The translations under genes were made by a program, and so were the position numbers. 17,271 nt of DNA, from the NCBI GenBank assembly GCA_050260015.1, contig JBLNBN010000043.1, positions 1 through 17,271 on the forward strand, read 5' to 3'. The notes beneath the pieces are model-generated. The model saw only the letters and a list, made by a program, of their open reading frames with translations, searched no databases and was not told the DNA's origin. Positions 1 through 7,157 of this stretch are shown piece after piece; position 1 is the stretch's first letter; each line of letters opens with the position of its first letter. Origin of the DNA: JBLNBN01 sp050260015. Lineage in GTDB: Bacteria; Bacteroidota; Ignavibacteria; Kapaibacteriales; UBA2268.

Positions 1-1250
1 ACCAGGTGGTTCGTTCGACGACGGACGGGGGCGAGACCTGGCGGGATATTTATTTGGATTCTTCATGGTGGGCAAATGGATATCAATATTATTCAGCCAC
101 AGTATTATTAGATATTGCTCATCCATCGAAGGATTTAATAATAGCCGTGGGGGATTCGGGCAAAATTGTACGCAGTACGAATAATGGCGTGGAGTGGAAG
201 TTGCAATGCCTTGGAAAAGAAAAGTATTTGAAGACAATAAAAATGTATGATGAGAATTATGGAATAATATTTGGCTCTGACCGCATCTTACATGAAATAT
301 TATTCTATGAAACCTCCGACGGCGGCGAGAATTGGCGAAAGATGAATATGCCCAAAGAGCTTACAGACAGTATATTGTACGGGGAATTCCATATCTTGCG
401 CCCCGGTTACTTTGTGGTTGTATTATCCTCATATGGCGGAAAGGATCCTCGCATAATACACGTACACGGCGACTGGGATAGTCTAATCGTATATCCGCAG
501 CCGCACATCGATGGTTACAGGAAGAGATTTGTCTATTTTGCCGACGAGAACCGAGGGTGGGTTCTCGGGGGCGGGAAGCCGGATAAAGAGAACCCTACCG
601 CTTGGGATCAAAATCAAGTAATTTGTTATACAAATAACGGCGGTAAGAGTTGGACAACTCAGCGCGACACTTTGTTTTACTATGGTGATCCCATATTAGA
701 TACAGATTTTTTTAATGATAGATTTGGCATTGCAACTACATTTTATGGTTACGCTTTTCTAACTTATAATGGTGGAAGGACGTGGGAAGAAATTCATATT
801 GATGATAACCCTCCTGGCGCGGCTTTTACATTATATAGCCCGCAGCTCACTTCCTACTCCTCCGGTTACGTTATCGTTGATCTTCAGTATATATACAAAT
901 TCACCCGCGATTGGAGCATCCCCCACGACACGTCGGGCAGCCCGGACGATTCAGTGAAATCGTTCATTCCTTCGCCCCCGCCGGGCATTGTCCGCTTCCT
1001 CGGCAACTACCCCAATCCCTTCTCGGAGCGAACGAAGATAGCATACTACCTTGGCGAGCCGCGCCAAGTCTCCCTGAAGATATACGACATGCGCGGCAAG
1101 GAACTCGAAACCATTTTAGAAGACTACCAGGGCGAGGGCTACCACGAGACCGACTACGTCAACAAAACGCTCCCCCCGGGCATATACTACTATCGCCTCC
1201 GCGCCGGCGACCGGACGTTTACGAGGAAGATGATAGTGGTCGGGAGGTAA
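1..1250 (+). CDS. T9SS-sorted Asp-box (BNR-like) beta-propeller protein, 5' partial
   Basis: Secreted or surface protein of unknown ligand. The reading frame is open to the window edge (codons from base 3). The GTG at base 6 is an internal valine, because the paralog at 1703-3142 has about 70 residues before the same RSTTDGGETW segment; so the signal peptide and first blade lie outside the window. Visible Asp-box-type repeats (S/T-x-D/N-x-G-x-x-W) are RSTTDGGETW, RSTNNGVEW, ETSDGGENW, YTNNGGKSW and TYNGGRTW, as in BNR/sortilin-like propellers. The last ~85 residues form a type A T9SS sorting domain (NYPNPF, LKIYDMRGKELE, LPPGIYYYRL, ending RKMIVVGR). Next gene starts 1 nt after the stop, so an operon is likely. 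Its last ~345 nt are almost identical to the paralog while the rest is diverged. Family call is secure; function is unknown. Confidence 0.85.
   Translation, partial: QVVRSTTDGGETWRDIYLDSSWWANGYQYYSATVLLDIAHPSKDLIIAVGDSGKIVRSTNNGVEWKLQCLGKEKYLKTIKMYDENYGIIFGSDRILHEILFYETSDGGENWRKMNMPKELTDSILYGEFHILRPGYFVVVLSSYGGKDPRIIHVHGDWDSLIVYPQPHIDGYRKRFVYFADENRGWVLGGGKPDKENPTAWDQNQVICYTNNGGKSWTTQRDTLFYYGDPILDTDFFNDRFGIATTFYGYAFLTYNGGRTWEEIHIDDNPPGAAFTLYSPQLTSYSSGYVIVDLQYIYKFTRDWSIPHDTSGSPDDSVKSFIPSPPPGIVRFLGNYPNPFSERTKIAYYLGEPRQVSLKIYDMRGKELETILEDYQGEGYHETDYVNKTLPPGIYYYRLRAGDRTFTRKMIVVGR
894..1238 (+). repeat. 345-nt block shared by the two propeller genes (copy 1)
   Basis: Codes for the linker and sorting domain of the first propeller gene. 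It aligns without gaps to 2789-3133 (constant offset 1895) with about 20 mismatches by hand count. Immediately upstream of 894 the two genes differ at most synonymous sites although the proteins stay alike, so the boundary is sharp. This fits gene conversion or recent copying of the 3' module rather than simple duplication of the whole gene. Confidence 0.85.
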
Positions 1251-1251
1251 T

Positions 1252-1698
1252 ATGATAACAAACCATTCCTACATCCCCGTTCAATGCCCAACGTTTCTTG
1301 AGGAGGTCTGCCAACCGAACAACTGTTACGAATGGGGTCCGGAGGAGTTTGATCACGAGGATGATATAGATTATCATGACAACCACGGCGTCGGTACTTT
1401 GATAAAACGCGGCTTAGATGAATTTAGGAAAGAGTTTTTCGCTACGGACGAATGCGTAATTAGTCAAACAGGATTAGACCAGGAATTTGAAGTACGTTAC
1501 GCTACAAAAGAAGAGGGGCAAATTACGATTGAATTCTACAATATACTGGGAGAACTGGCTTCGAATTACGCATTTAACAAGAATTCATTCAACTTTAACG
1601 AGGTTATCGAACCTCAGTTGAAAACTGGCGCGTACATCTGCATCGTTAGATTTGGCGATCGTATTATTTGTGTTAAAAAGATTATGATTCTAAGGTAA
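1252..1698 (+). CDS. Small protein with a C-terminal T9SS-type sorting domain but no signal peptide
   Basis: 148 residues. Residues ~65-148 look like a divergent type A T9SS sorting domain (ITIEFYNILGELASNYAF, LKTGAYICIVRFGDRI, ending VKKIMILR). The N-terminal ~60 residues are acidic and match nothing I recognise (CYEWGPEEFDHEDDIDYHDN). No hydrophobic signal peptide is visible, which is odd because T9SS cargo must first cross the inner membrane by Sec. The ATG follows the previous stop by 1 nt with a GGGAGGT Shine-Dalgarno at 1241-1247, and the next gene starts 4 nt after its stop, so translation within the operon is plausible. It could be the remnant of a larger cargo gene that lost its front, or an adaptor that stays in the cell. 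Being a real reading frame is likely; the role is unknown. Confidence 0.65.
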   Translation: MITNHSYIPVQCPTFLEEVCQPNNCYEWGPEEFDHEDDIDYHDNHGVGTLIKRGLDEFRKEFFATDECVISQTGLDQEFEVRYATKEEGQITIEFYNILGELASNYAFNKNSFNFNEVIEPQLKTGAYICIVRFGDRIICVKKIMILR

Positions 1699-1702
1699 TA
1701 CA

Positions 1703-3142
1703 ATGAAAACATTTTTATTCATTATTACTTTTGCGATTTCCTTATCGCAGGGGTATATTAAAGCTGAATCAAATCTTGAGTGGAAGAAAGTCGATAGGAG
1801 GTATGCGGATTCTAATACAAATAGGTGGTATCATTCTATACGTTGCGCCGATTCTATGAATTGCGTAGTCCTAGCCTATACGATTTATAAAGATCCTATT
1901 CTTCGGAGCACGACGGACGGAGGGGAAACGTGGCGGGATATTTATATCGACTCGACTCGGGATGGGGAAGGACCTTTTGCGAAAACGACTTCGATTTGGC
2001 TAAAGGACCATGCCTGCCCTTCAAAGGATTTAATAATAGCCGTCGGCGATTCAGGACTAATTATCCGCTCGACAGATCAGGGCAAGACCTGGGACAAGAG
2101 ATCAATGGGTCGTTATTACCATGTGTCAATTTGTATGGCGGACGACAAGTATGGCATTATTCGATCTTTCGACGGCTATAAAAGCGGGGCCGCGTTCTTT
2201 GAAACGACGGACGGCGGCGTAGATTGGCATTTAATGAATACTCCGAAAGATTTTTCCGACAGCTCGTGGTATTTTAGCATGGATTTAATTGAGAAGGGAT
2301 ATTTTGTTGCAAAGTTAGAGAAATACGGCGGGAATGATTCGGGGATGTACAAGTTTATAAATGTCTACGGCAATTGGGATAGCGTAGTAGCGTACACCGA
2401 TCCTCATGAGAATTACGGGCATAATTTAAGCTTTATAAGCGACAGGCGAGGATGGACGGCGGGGGCAGGTAAACCGAGCAAACCGCAGCAGACGGGCTTT
2501 GAGTATAACCAAGTGATTTACTATACGAACGACGGCGGAAAGTCATGGATTACGCAAAGGGACACATTCTGGCACGGAGGTAATCCGATATATGCAATTG
2601 ATTTTTATGACGATCGATTCGGCATAACGACGACGGTATATGGTTATGCATTTTTAACCCATAACGGGGGAAGGACCTGGGAGGAGATACACATAGATGA
2701 TAATCCATGGGGCGCTCCTTTTAATGTATTAAGTCCACAATTAACGTCTTTTTCTTCCGGGTATACTATTATAAATCAGGAATACGTCTACAAATTCACC
2801 CGCGATTGGAGCATCCCTCACGACACGTCGGGCAGCCCGGACGATTCAGTGAAATCGTTCTTTCCTTCGCCCCCGCCAGGCATTGTTCGCTTCCTCGGCA
2901 ACTACCCCAACCCCTTCTCGGATAGGACCAAGATAGCGTACTATCTCGGCGAGCCGCGCCACGTCTCCCTGAAGATATACGACATGCGCGGAAAGGAACT
3001 CGAAACCATTTTGGAAGACTTCCAAAGCGAGGGCTACCACGAGACCGACTACGTCAACAAAACGCTTCCCCCGGGCATATACTACTATCGCCTCCGCGCC
3101 GGCGACCGGACGTTTACGAGGAAGATGATAGTGATAAAATAA
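1703..3142 (+). CDS. T9SS-sorted Asp-box (BNR-like) beta-propeller protein, complete
   Basis: 479 residues, paralog of the truncated first gene. Residues 1-22 are a Sec signal peptide (MKTFLFIITFAISLSQ..., cleavage near KA^ES). Asp-box motifs occur at about 68-77 (RSTTDGGETW), 121-130 (IRSTDQGKTW), 167-175 (ETTDGGVDW), 274-282 (YTNDGGKSW) and 319-326 (THNGGRTW), consistent with a propeller fold. Residues ~394-479 are a type A sorting domain (NYPNPFSDRTKIAYYL, YDMRGKELE, LPPGIYYYRL, FTRKMIVIK), so it is probably exported through the T9SS and attached or released at the surface. The ATG has an AAGG-type Shine-Dalgarno at 1692-1696 inside the upstream stop region. A terminator follows at 3148. 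Such propellers are common in secreted proteins of this phylum; the ligand cannot be read from sequence. Confidence 0.88.
   Translation: MKTFLFIITFAISLSQGYIKAESNLEWKKVDRRYADSNTNRWYHSIRCADSMNCVVLAYTIYKDPILRSTTDGGETWRDIYIDSTRDGEGPFAKTTSIWLKDHACPSKDLIIAVGDSGLIIRSTDQGKTWDKRSMGRYYHVSICMADDKYGIIRSFDGYKSGAAFFETTDGGVDWHLMNTPKDFSDSSWYFSMDLIEKGYFVAKLEKYGGNDSGMYKFINVYGNWDSVVAYTDPHENYGHNLSFISDRRGWTAGAGKPSKPQQTGFEYNQVIYYTNDGGKSWITQRDTFWHGGNPIYAIDFYDDRFGITTTVYGYAFLTHNGGRTWEEIHIDDNPWGAPFNVLSPQLTSFSSGYTIINQEYVYKFTRDWSIPHDTSGSPDDSVKSFFPSPPPGIVRFLGNYPNPFSDRTKIAYYLGEPRHVSLKIYDMRGKELETILEDFQSEGYHETDYVNKTLPPGIYYYRLRAGDRTFTRKMIVIK
2789..3133 (+). repeat. 345-nt block shared by the two propeller genes (copy 2)
   Basis: Partner of 894-1238, covering the linker and T9SS sorting domain of the complete propeller gene. 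No insertions or deletions relative to copy 1; amino-acid changes are few (for example Q to H in GEPR(Q/H)VSLK and Y to F in LED(Y/F)Q). Confidence 0.85.
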
Positions 3143-3147
3143 CGTAG

Positions 3148-3180
3148 GGGCGGACCCATGTGTCCGCCCTTTTGATTTTA
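3148..3180 (+). terminator. Rho-independent terminator after the propeller operon
   Basis: Perfect 8-bp stem GGGCGGAC (3148-3155) / GTCCGCCC (3162-3169) with a 6-nt loop, then TTTTGATTTTA. It starts 5 nt past the stop codon of the propeller gene. The stem-loop sequence also resembles a dispersed intergenic repeat of environmental genomes, so it may serve both roles. Confidence 0.75.
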
Positions 3181-3250
3181 CGTCATTCCGGGCGCCAGAC
3201 CCCGGAATCCAAAGGCTCTTTGGGTTCCAGCTTCCGCTGGAACGACGGAA
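3181..3250 (+). repeat. Nested-hairpin intergenic repeat element
   Basis: Two perfect 8-bp hairpins sit side by side: ATTCCGGG (3185-3192) / CCCGGAAT (3201-3208), and GTTCCAGC (3224-3231) / GCTGGAAC (3236-3243) with a TTCC loop. The outer ends CGTCATTCC (3181-3189) and GGAACGACG (3239-3247) are also near-complementary, so the whole 70-nt unit can fold into alternative structures. It looks like a short dispersed palindromic element of the CGTCATTCC...GGAATCC type. Only one copy of this kind is in the window. The rest of this 280-nt spacer (3251-3422) holds the promoter below and nothing else I recognise. Confidence 0.55.
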
Positions 3251-3346
3251 GGCAAGTAATTACGCGCCGCCGCCCGCCACCGCAGGCTTGGTTCCTTTTT
3301 CTCCCGGATACTTCAAAATAATATTCTTTTATTCCAAAATTAATCG

Positions 3347-3354
3347 TATATTTG
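3347..3354 (+). promoter_or_regulatory. Bacteroidota-type -7 promoter box (TATATTTG) for the redox/permease operon
   Basis: TATATTTG matches the TAnnTTTG -7 consensus of the Bacteroidota primary sigma factor and lies 68 nt before the first ATG of the operon. No clear TTG -33 element is seen 17-23 nt upstream (the area is ATTCTTTTATT), so this is a half-match. A Shine-Dalgarno AGGA at 3414-3417 precedes the ATG at 3423. Confidence 0.45.
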
Positions 3355-3422
3355 CGATGTACGATTAGATGAAACGCGTGTAGCATTGGACTCTCGTTAC
3401 ATTTTCTGTCAATAGGAATTTT

Positions 3423-4349
3423 ATGAGAAGAAGTATTATACGGTATATAATAATAATCTCCCTCTTTACCGCCGGCGGTAATATTTATGCGCAGTGCGGC
3501 TGCATAGGCGGGGCGGCTGTCGGCGGCTTAACCCCGGTCGGCGGCGCCGCTAATATCGGCATCCTAAAAGAGGGCAACCTACGCGCGGTATCCTTTCTTT
3601 CTTATTCCTATGGCGACAAGACATTCAGAGGAGACGACCAAATAGAGAACCGCACAGTAAAGAGATTTAATTCCTCGTATTCTTCTTTATTGGTTGGCTA
3701 CGGCCTTACGAGCGACTTTACGCTCGACGTTGAATTGGGTTATTACTTTAATAAAACTCAAAAATTCAGTACATATTCTCTCTCGGGTAGCGGCTTTTCC
3801 CATACGACTGTTTATGGTAAATACAATGCGATTAGTATGAGAGCTAAAGAGTTCGAATGGACGATCGGCGCAGGCGTAAGAATCCCGCTCGACGTAAACG
3901 ATTTGAACTTGCCGCAGCACGTCCAGCCTTCGTCGAAAGCCTACGGCTTCGCGGCGGTCTCGTATCTCCATAAAGGATACAGGCAACAAGGAATTCATTT
4001 TATTATAATCAATCGAGCTGAATACAACGCTGAAAATAGTATGAAATATCGGCTCGGCCCCGGATTTATCAATTCAATCTTCGTTACGAAATCAATTCTC
4101 GAACGGCTAACAGCTTTGCTGGAGGTCCGGAGCGATATTAAGCTAAAGGACTCGTATTACGGCAAGACGTACAACGACTCGGGTTGGAATAACGTAATTC
4201 TATCTCCGCAACTTAATTATTCCTTTAATGATTTTAACGTATCCGTTCTATGCGATCTACCGGTATACAAGTACTATAACGGCGCGCAGCTGACTAATTC
4301 CTATAACGTCGGGGCCAGCCTGACGTGGCAAGCGAATTTGGCGGATTAA
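3423..4349 (+). CDS. Outer-membrane beta-barrel protein heading the redox/permease operon
   Basis: 308 residues. A Sec signal peptide (MRRSIIRYIIIISLFTAGGNIYA^Q) is followed by a mature N-terminus starting QCGCIGG, with a Cys-x-Cys pair at residues 25 and 27. The rest alternates short amphipathic strands rich in Tyr, Phe, Gly and Ser (YSYGDKTF, LLVGYGLTSDFTLDVELGYYF, EWTIGAGVRIPL, NVGASLTWQA), typical of a porin-like barrel of the general 'transporter'/PF13557-like kind. It is first in an operon with two inner-membrane permeases and thioredoxin-fold proteins, so it may give the exported substrate a way out through the outer membrane; that is inference. Family assignment is by style rather than a diagnostic motif. 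The start is supported by AGGA 5 nt upstream. Confidence 0.7.
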   Translation: MRRSIIRYIIIISLFTAGGNIYAQCGCIGGAAVGGLTPVGGAANIGILKEGNLRAVSFLSYSYGDKTFRGDDQIENRTVKRFNSSYSSLLVGYGLTSDFTLDVELGYYFNKTQKFSTYSLSGSGFSHTTVYGKYNAISMRAKEFEWTIGAGVRIPLDVNDLNLPQHVQPSSKAYGFAAVSYLHKGYRQQGIHFIIINRAEYNAENSMKYRLGPGFINSIFVTKSILERLTALLEVRSDIKLKDSYYGKTYNDSGWNNVILSPQLNYSFNDFNVSVLCDLPVYKYYNGAQLTNSYNVGASLTWQANLAD

Positions 4350-4373
4350 AAAGTCCCTAAAAGAAGAAAAAAT

Positions 4374-4763
4374 ATGAAAACGATCTTCGCAATTGCTCTG
4401 TTTAGCTTTATAAGCGCGTTTATTACCGGGTGCTCCGATAGTAAGAACGATTCTCCGATCGCGCCAATCGATACTACGGTAAAGATTACTTTTCTTGAAT
4501 TAGGCTCGGAGGGGTGCAAGCCTTGCGAAGATATGGAGCCGGTGCTCGATTCGATCCGTAAGAAGTACGGTTCGCAAATATTAGTTAAATTCATTGACGT
4601 AATAAAGAACGCCAGGGAAGCCGCCCGTTATAAAATTGAGGCGATGCCTACGCAGGTCTTCCTGGATACGAACCAGCAGGAAATCCACAGGCATGTGGGA
4701 TTTTATCACGAGGATAGCATCCACGTATTTTTAGCGAAACGCGGACTTAAAAGGATTATGTAA
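4374..4763 (+). CDS. Thioredoxin-fold lipoprotein (CKPC)
   Basis: 129 residues. The N-terminus carries a lipobox ITGC with lipidated Cys20, so it should be anchored to a membrane on the periplasmic side. The thioredoxin active site is C48-K-P-C51 in LGSEGCKPCEDMEPVL, followed by MPTQVF with the cis-proline at P92, which normally faces the active site. This is a dithiol oxidoreductase or a thiol-based metalloid/metal binder. It is paralogous to the protein at 6750-7127: both share KITF(L/I)ELGS, PTQVFLD, EIHRH-GFY and a C-terminal (K/R)GLK. It lies 24 nt after the barrel gene and 12 nt before the PF03773 permease, so it probably serves that permease. The partner is inferred, not shown. Confidence 0.85.
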   Translation: MKTIFAIALFSFISAFITGCSDSKNDSPIAPIDTTVKITFLELGSEGCKPCEDMEPVLDSIRKKYGSQILVKFIDVIKNAREAARYKIEAMPTQVFLDTNQQEIHRHVGFYHEDSIHVFLAKRGLKRIM

Positions 4764-4775
4764 AAAGGCATTTAA

Positions 4776-5825
4776 ATGGAAATTCAAACAATAGATAAAC
4801 CAAAAGTTTTATGGAGCAACCGGGCGCTGTGGGTCGCAGCGGCTCTTCCGCTCTGGTACCTGCTCTACGACAATTTGCAGCCGATGGCGGATTGGATTGT
4901 TTACGGCGCGTTTGGCATGGCTCCCGGCGCCCATTTGACCGAATCCATCAGGTTCTTTATCTTTGAGGTTCCGAAAGTCCTAATGCTGCTGGTATTAATC
5001 GTGTTCGCGGTGGGCATAGTGCGCAGCTACTTTTCTCCGGAGAAAACCCGTAGAGCTTTGGAGGGCAAGCCGCTCTTCGTCGGCAACGTCATGGCGAGCT
5101 CGCTGGGCATAGTAACGCCCTTTTGCACGTGCTCCGCTATACCGCTGTTTCTCGGGTTCGTCGAATCGGGGATACCGCTGGGCGTGACGCTATCTTTCCT
5201 GATAGCGGCGCCAATGATTAACGAAGTGGCTCTCGTAATGCTGTTGGGGCTTTTCGGCTGGAAAACGGCGCTCATCTATTTAGGCGCCGGACTCTTTATC
5301 GCTATATTCTCCGGCTGGATAATCGGGAAATTGAAGCTCGAAAAATGGGTGGAGGAATGGGTATACCAGATAAAAGCGGGAAACGCCGGATTAGTTGAAG
5401 AAAGAATGACTTTTAACGATAGAATATCTGCAGGATTCGTGGCAGTTAGGGAAATAGTCGCGAAGGTGTGGATCTACATCGTAATTGGAATCGCGGTCGG
5501 AGCGGGCGCCCACGGGTACGTGCCGGAGGACTTTATGGCTTCGCTAATGGGCAAAGACGCCTGGTATTCTGTGCCGCTGGCAACGCTTATCGGCGTTCCG
5601 CTCTACTCGAACGCCGCCGGGATAATACCTATAGTGCAGGTGCTGCTTGAAAAGGGCGCCTCGCTTGGAACATCCCTGGCGTTTATGATGGCCGTAATTG
5701 GACTTTCTCTGCCCGAAACGATAATTCTTAAGAAAGTTTTGAAATATCCTCTTATATTTACTTTTGTCGGCATAGTCGCTACCGGAATAATGTTAGTGGG
5801 ATTTCTTTTTAATTTAATATATTAA
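4776..5825 (+). CDS. PF03773 permease, ArsP / SO_0444-type efflux transporter
   Basis: 349 residues with about eight or more hydrophobic membrane segments. The family signature TPFCTCSAIPLFLGF holds C117-T-C119; conserved SFLIAAPMINEVAL follows, and PLYSNAAGIIPI and GLSLPETIILKKV occur in the second half, as in ArsP-like permeases (PF03773, formerly DUF318). Known members export trivalent organoarsenicals (ArsP) or are linked to Cu/Zn tolerance (SO_0444 type); the cysteines are thought to bind the thiophilic substrate. The cytoplasmic loop (~190-220) is short. The start ATG has an AAAGG Shine-Dalgarno at 4764-4768. It is flanked by a periplasmic thioredoxin lipoprotein and a small cytosolic thioredoxin-like protein. 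Family is secure; the substrate (organoarsenical, metal or other) is undecided. Confidence 0.9.
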   Translation: MEIQTIDKPKVLWSNRALWVAAALPLWYLLYDNLQPMADWIVYGAFGMAPGAHLTESIRFFIFEVPKVLMLLVLIVFAVGIVRSYFSPEKTRRALEGKPLFVGNVMASSLGIVTPFCTCSAIPLFLGFVESGIPLGVTLSFLIAAPMINEVALVMLLGLFGWKTALIYLGAGLFIAIFSGWIIGKLKLEKWVEEWVYQIKAGNAGLVEERMTFNDRISAGFVAVREIVAKVWIYIVIGIAVGAGAHGYVPEDFMASLMGKDAWYSVPLATLIGVPLYSNAAGIIPIVQVLLEKGASLGTSLAFMMAVIGLSLPETIILKKVLKYPLIFTFVGIVATGIMLVGFLFNLIY

Positions 5826-5835
5826 GGCAAAGATA

Positions 5836-6078
5836 ATGCATATTAAAGTTCTGGGTCCGGGTTGCATGAATTGCGCTACTCTTGCAAAGCGCGCGGAGCA
5901 AGCCGTGAAGGAAATGGGCCTTGACGCGATAATTACGAAAGTGACGGACTACGAAACGATAGCCCGCTACGGCGTTTTGAAGACGCCCGCCCTCGTCGTC
6001 GAGGAGCGTTTGCTCTTTTACGGGAAGGTTCCAACCGTGGCTGAATTGAAAGAATATTTATCACAAGGAAATAACTAA
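5836..6078 (+). CDS. Small thioredoxin-like protein, TM0996/MTH895 family (CMNC)
   Basis: 80 residues, no signal peptide, so cytosolic. MHIKVLGPGCMNC carries the dithiol at C10/C13, followed by TKVTDYETIARYGVLKTPALVV with the cis-proline after KT, then GKVPTVAELKEYL. This is the classic pattern of the redox-active disulfide protein 2 family (thioredoxin_3). Members often sit beside PF03773 permeases and probably hand the thiol-bound substrate or electrons to them. The gene starts 10 nt after the permease (AAGG at 5824-5827) and its stop overlaps the next start by 1 nt (TAATG). It is paralogous to the gene at 6509. Confidence 0.9.
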   Translation: MHIKVLGPGCMNCATLAKRAEQAVKEMGLDAIITKVTDYETIARYGVLKTPALVVEERLLFYGKVPTVAELKEYLSQGNN

Positions 6079-6512
6079 TGAAAAGATTACTTTTAATTTT
6101 CGTTTTAACAGGCTTCGCCTTAATTCAAACGGCATGCCTTGCCGCAGTCGATAAAGCGGAACGGCTTGAAGTTCTTTACTTCCACGCCACTACGCGCTGC
6201 GAAGGCTGCCTGGCGATAGAATCCAACATAACGAATAGCCTGAACTTATTATACTCTAAAGAACTGAAAGATAGCTCCATTACGTTCAAGTCGATCGATT
6301 TCCAGGAAGAAGAGAACGAGCCCTTGATGGACAAGTATAAATTCGACACGCAAACGCTTATACTAAGTAAGAAAGTCAACGGCAAGGAAGTAAAATGGAA
6401 GAACTTAGATAAGATTTGGGATTACTCCTCCGACTTCGAAAAATTCCAATCTTACATACATAAAGAAGCGGATAAGTTATTAAAAAAAGATAAAAAGGAA
6501 GCAAAGAAATGA
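6078..6512 (+). CDS. arsF: ArsF-family thioredoxin-fold protein (CEGC), exported
   Basis: 144 residues. The N-terminal hydrophobic segment (MKRLLLIFVLTGFALIQTAC) is a signal; cleavage after ACLAA is likelier than lipidation because Gln at -3 of C20 is not a normal lipobox. The motif LYFHATTRCEGCLAIE (C41/C44), followed by DFQEEENEPLMDKYKF, VKWKNLDKIWDYSSD and FQSYIHKEAD, fits the family named ArsF, described from the arsEFG operon of Shewanella, where ArsEF is linked to nitroaromatic reduction and ArsG to aminobenzylarsenical efflux (recalled, not looked up). The basic C-terminal tail (KKDKKEAKK) is unusual. The start overlaps the upstream stop and the stop overlaps the next start (ATGA), so it is tightly coupled. 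Membership is good; the reaction here is unknown. Confidence 0.7.
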   Translation: MKRLLLIFVLTGFALIQTACLAAVDKAERLEVLYFHATTRCEGCLAIESNITNSLNLLYSKELKDSSITFKSIDFQEEENEPLMDKYKFDTQTLILSKKVNGKEVKWKNLDKIWDYSSDFEKFQSYIHKEADKLLKKDKKEAKK

Positions 6513-6748
6513 AGATCAAGGTGTTGGGCACAGGCTGCGCGAAATGCGTTAATTTAGAAAATAGAGTTAAAGAACTCGTGAAGAATAACAATATCGATGC
6601 CGAAGTTGAAAAGGTCTTCGAATTGCAGGAGATAATGAAGTACGGGGTAATGATGACTCCCGGGCTTGTAATCAACGAAAAAGTAGTCAGCTACGGCTCT
6701 ATCCCGAAGGAGAGCCAGATACTGGAGTGGATCAGGGAGGCGAAATAA
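6509..6748 (+). CDS. Small thioredoxin-like protein, TM0996/MTH895 family (CAKC)
   Basis: 79 residues, cytosolic. MKIKVLGTGCAKC places the dithiol at C10/C13; YGVMMTPGLVINEKVVSYG carries the cis-proline region and is typical of the family. It is paralogous to the protein at 5836 (same length, same KVLGxGC start, same YGV-TP core) but diverged over most of its length. The start overlaps the arsF-like stop by 4 nt (ATGA), which implies coupled translation. It may be the ArsE-like partner of the ArsF/ArsG-type proteins around it, but I cannot confirm that family name. Confidence 0.88.
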   Translation: MKIKVLGTGCAKCVNLENRVKELVKNNNIDAEVEKVFELQEIMKYGVMMTPGLVINEKVVSYGSIPKESQILEWIREAK

Positions 6749-6749
6749 C

Positions 6750-7127
6750 ATGAAAAAGCTTGCGGCGCTCCTGATTGTAATAATCGGATTAACTATGTTA
6801 ATCCCAGTTAACTACGCGCAATCGAAGAAGGCGAAGATCACCTTTATAGAATTGGGCTCAAATAGTTGCGTACCCTGCAAAAAGATGCAGCCCGTAATGA
6901 AGTCCGTCGAGAAGAAGTACGGCGCGCAGCTCAAGGTGGTTTTCTACGACGTTTGGAAAAAAGAATACAAGCATAAATCTAAAGAATACAATGTAAGATT
7001 GATTCCTACCCAAGTATTCCTCGACGAGCGCGGCAAGGAAATCCATCGCCACGAGGGATTTTACCCCGAGTCCGAGATAGACAAATTCCTTCAATCGAAG
7101 GGGCTAAAGGCAAAAAGCAAGAAGTAA
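6750..7127 (+). CDS. Periplasmic thioredoxin-fold protein (CVPC)
   Basis: 125 residues. Signal peptide MKKLAALLIVIIGLTMLIPVNYA^QS; there is no lipobox, so it should be soluble in the periplasm, unlike its paralog at 4374. Active site C40-V-P-C43 in IELGSNSCVPCKKMQPV, cis-proline in IPTQVFLD, then KEIHRHEGFYPESEIDKFL. The EIHRH-GFY segment shared by both paralogs is a useful signature for this pair. A strong Shine-Dalgarno GGGAGG (6735-6740) and 1-nt spacing link it to the small thioredoxin-like gene before it. The following gene is a CcdA-like membrane protein, a usual electron donor for periplasmic thioredoxins, so a CcdA-thioredoxin relay is a sensible inference. Confidence 0.85.
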   Translation: MKKLAALLIVIIGLTMLIPVNYAQSKKAKITFIELGSNSCVPCKKMQPVMKSVEKKYGAQLKVVFYDVWKKEYKHKSKEYNVRLIPTQVFLDERGKEIHRHEGFYPESEIDKFLQSKGLKAKSKK

Positions 7128-7157
7128 GAAGTTACATGTTAAAACGAAAGAAAGAGC

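Noticed and set aside
911..1255. 114-residue plus-strand frame inside the propeller gene
   Set aside because: Alternative-frame translation of the GC-rich sorting-domain region; Pro/Arg-rich and without motifs.
3183..3386. 67-residue minus-strand frame in the spacer before the redox operon
   Set aside because: It runs through the double-hairpin repeat and has no motif or ribosome site; a chance frame in repeat sequence.
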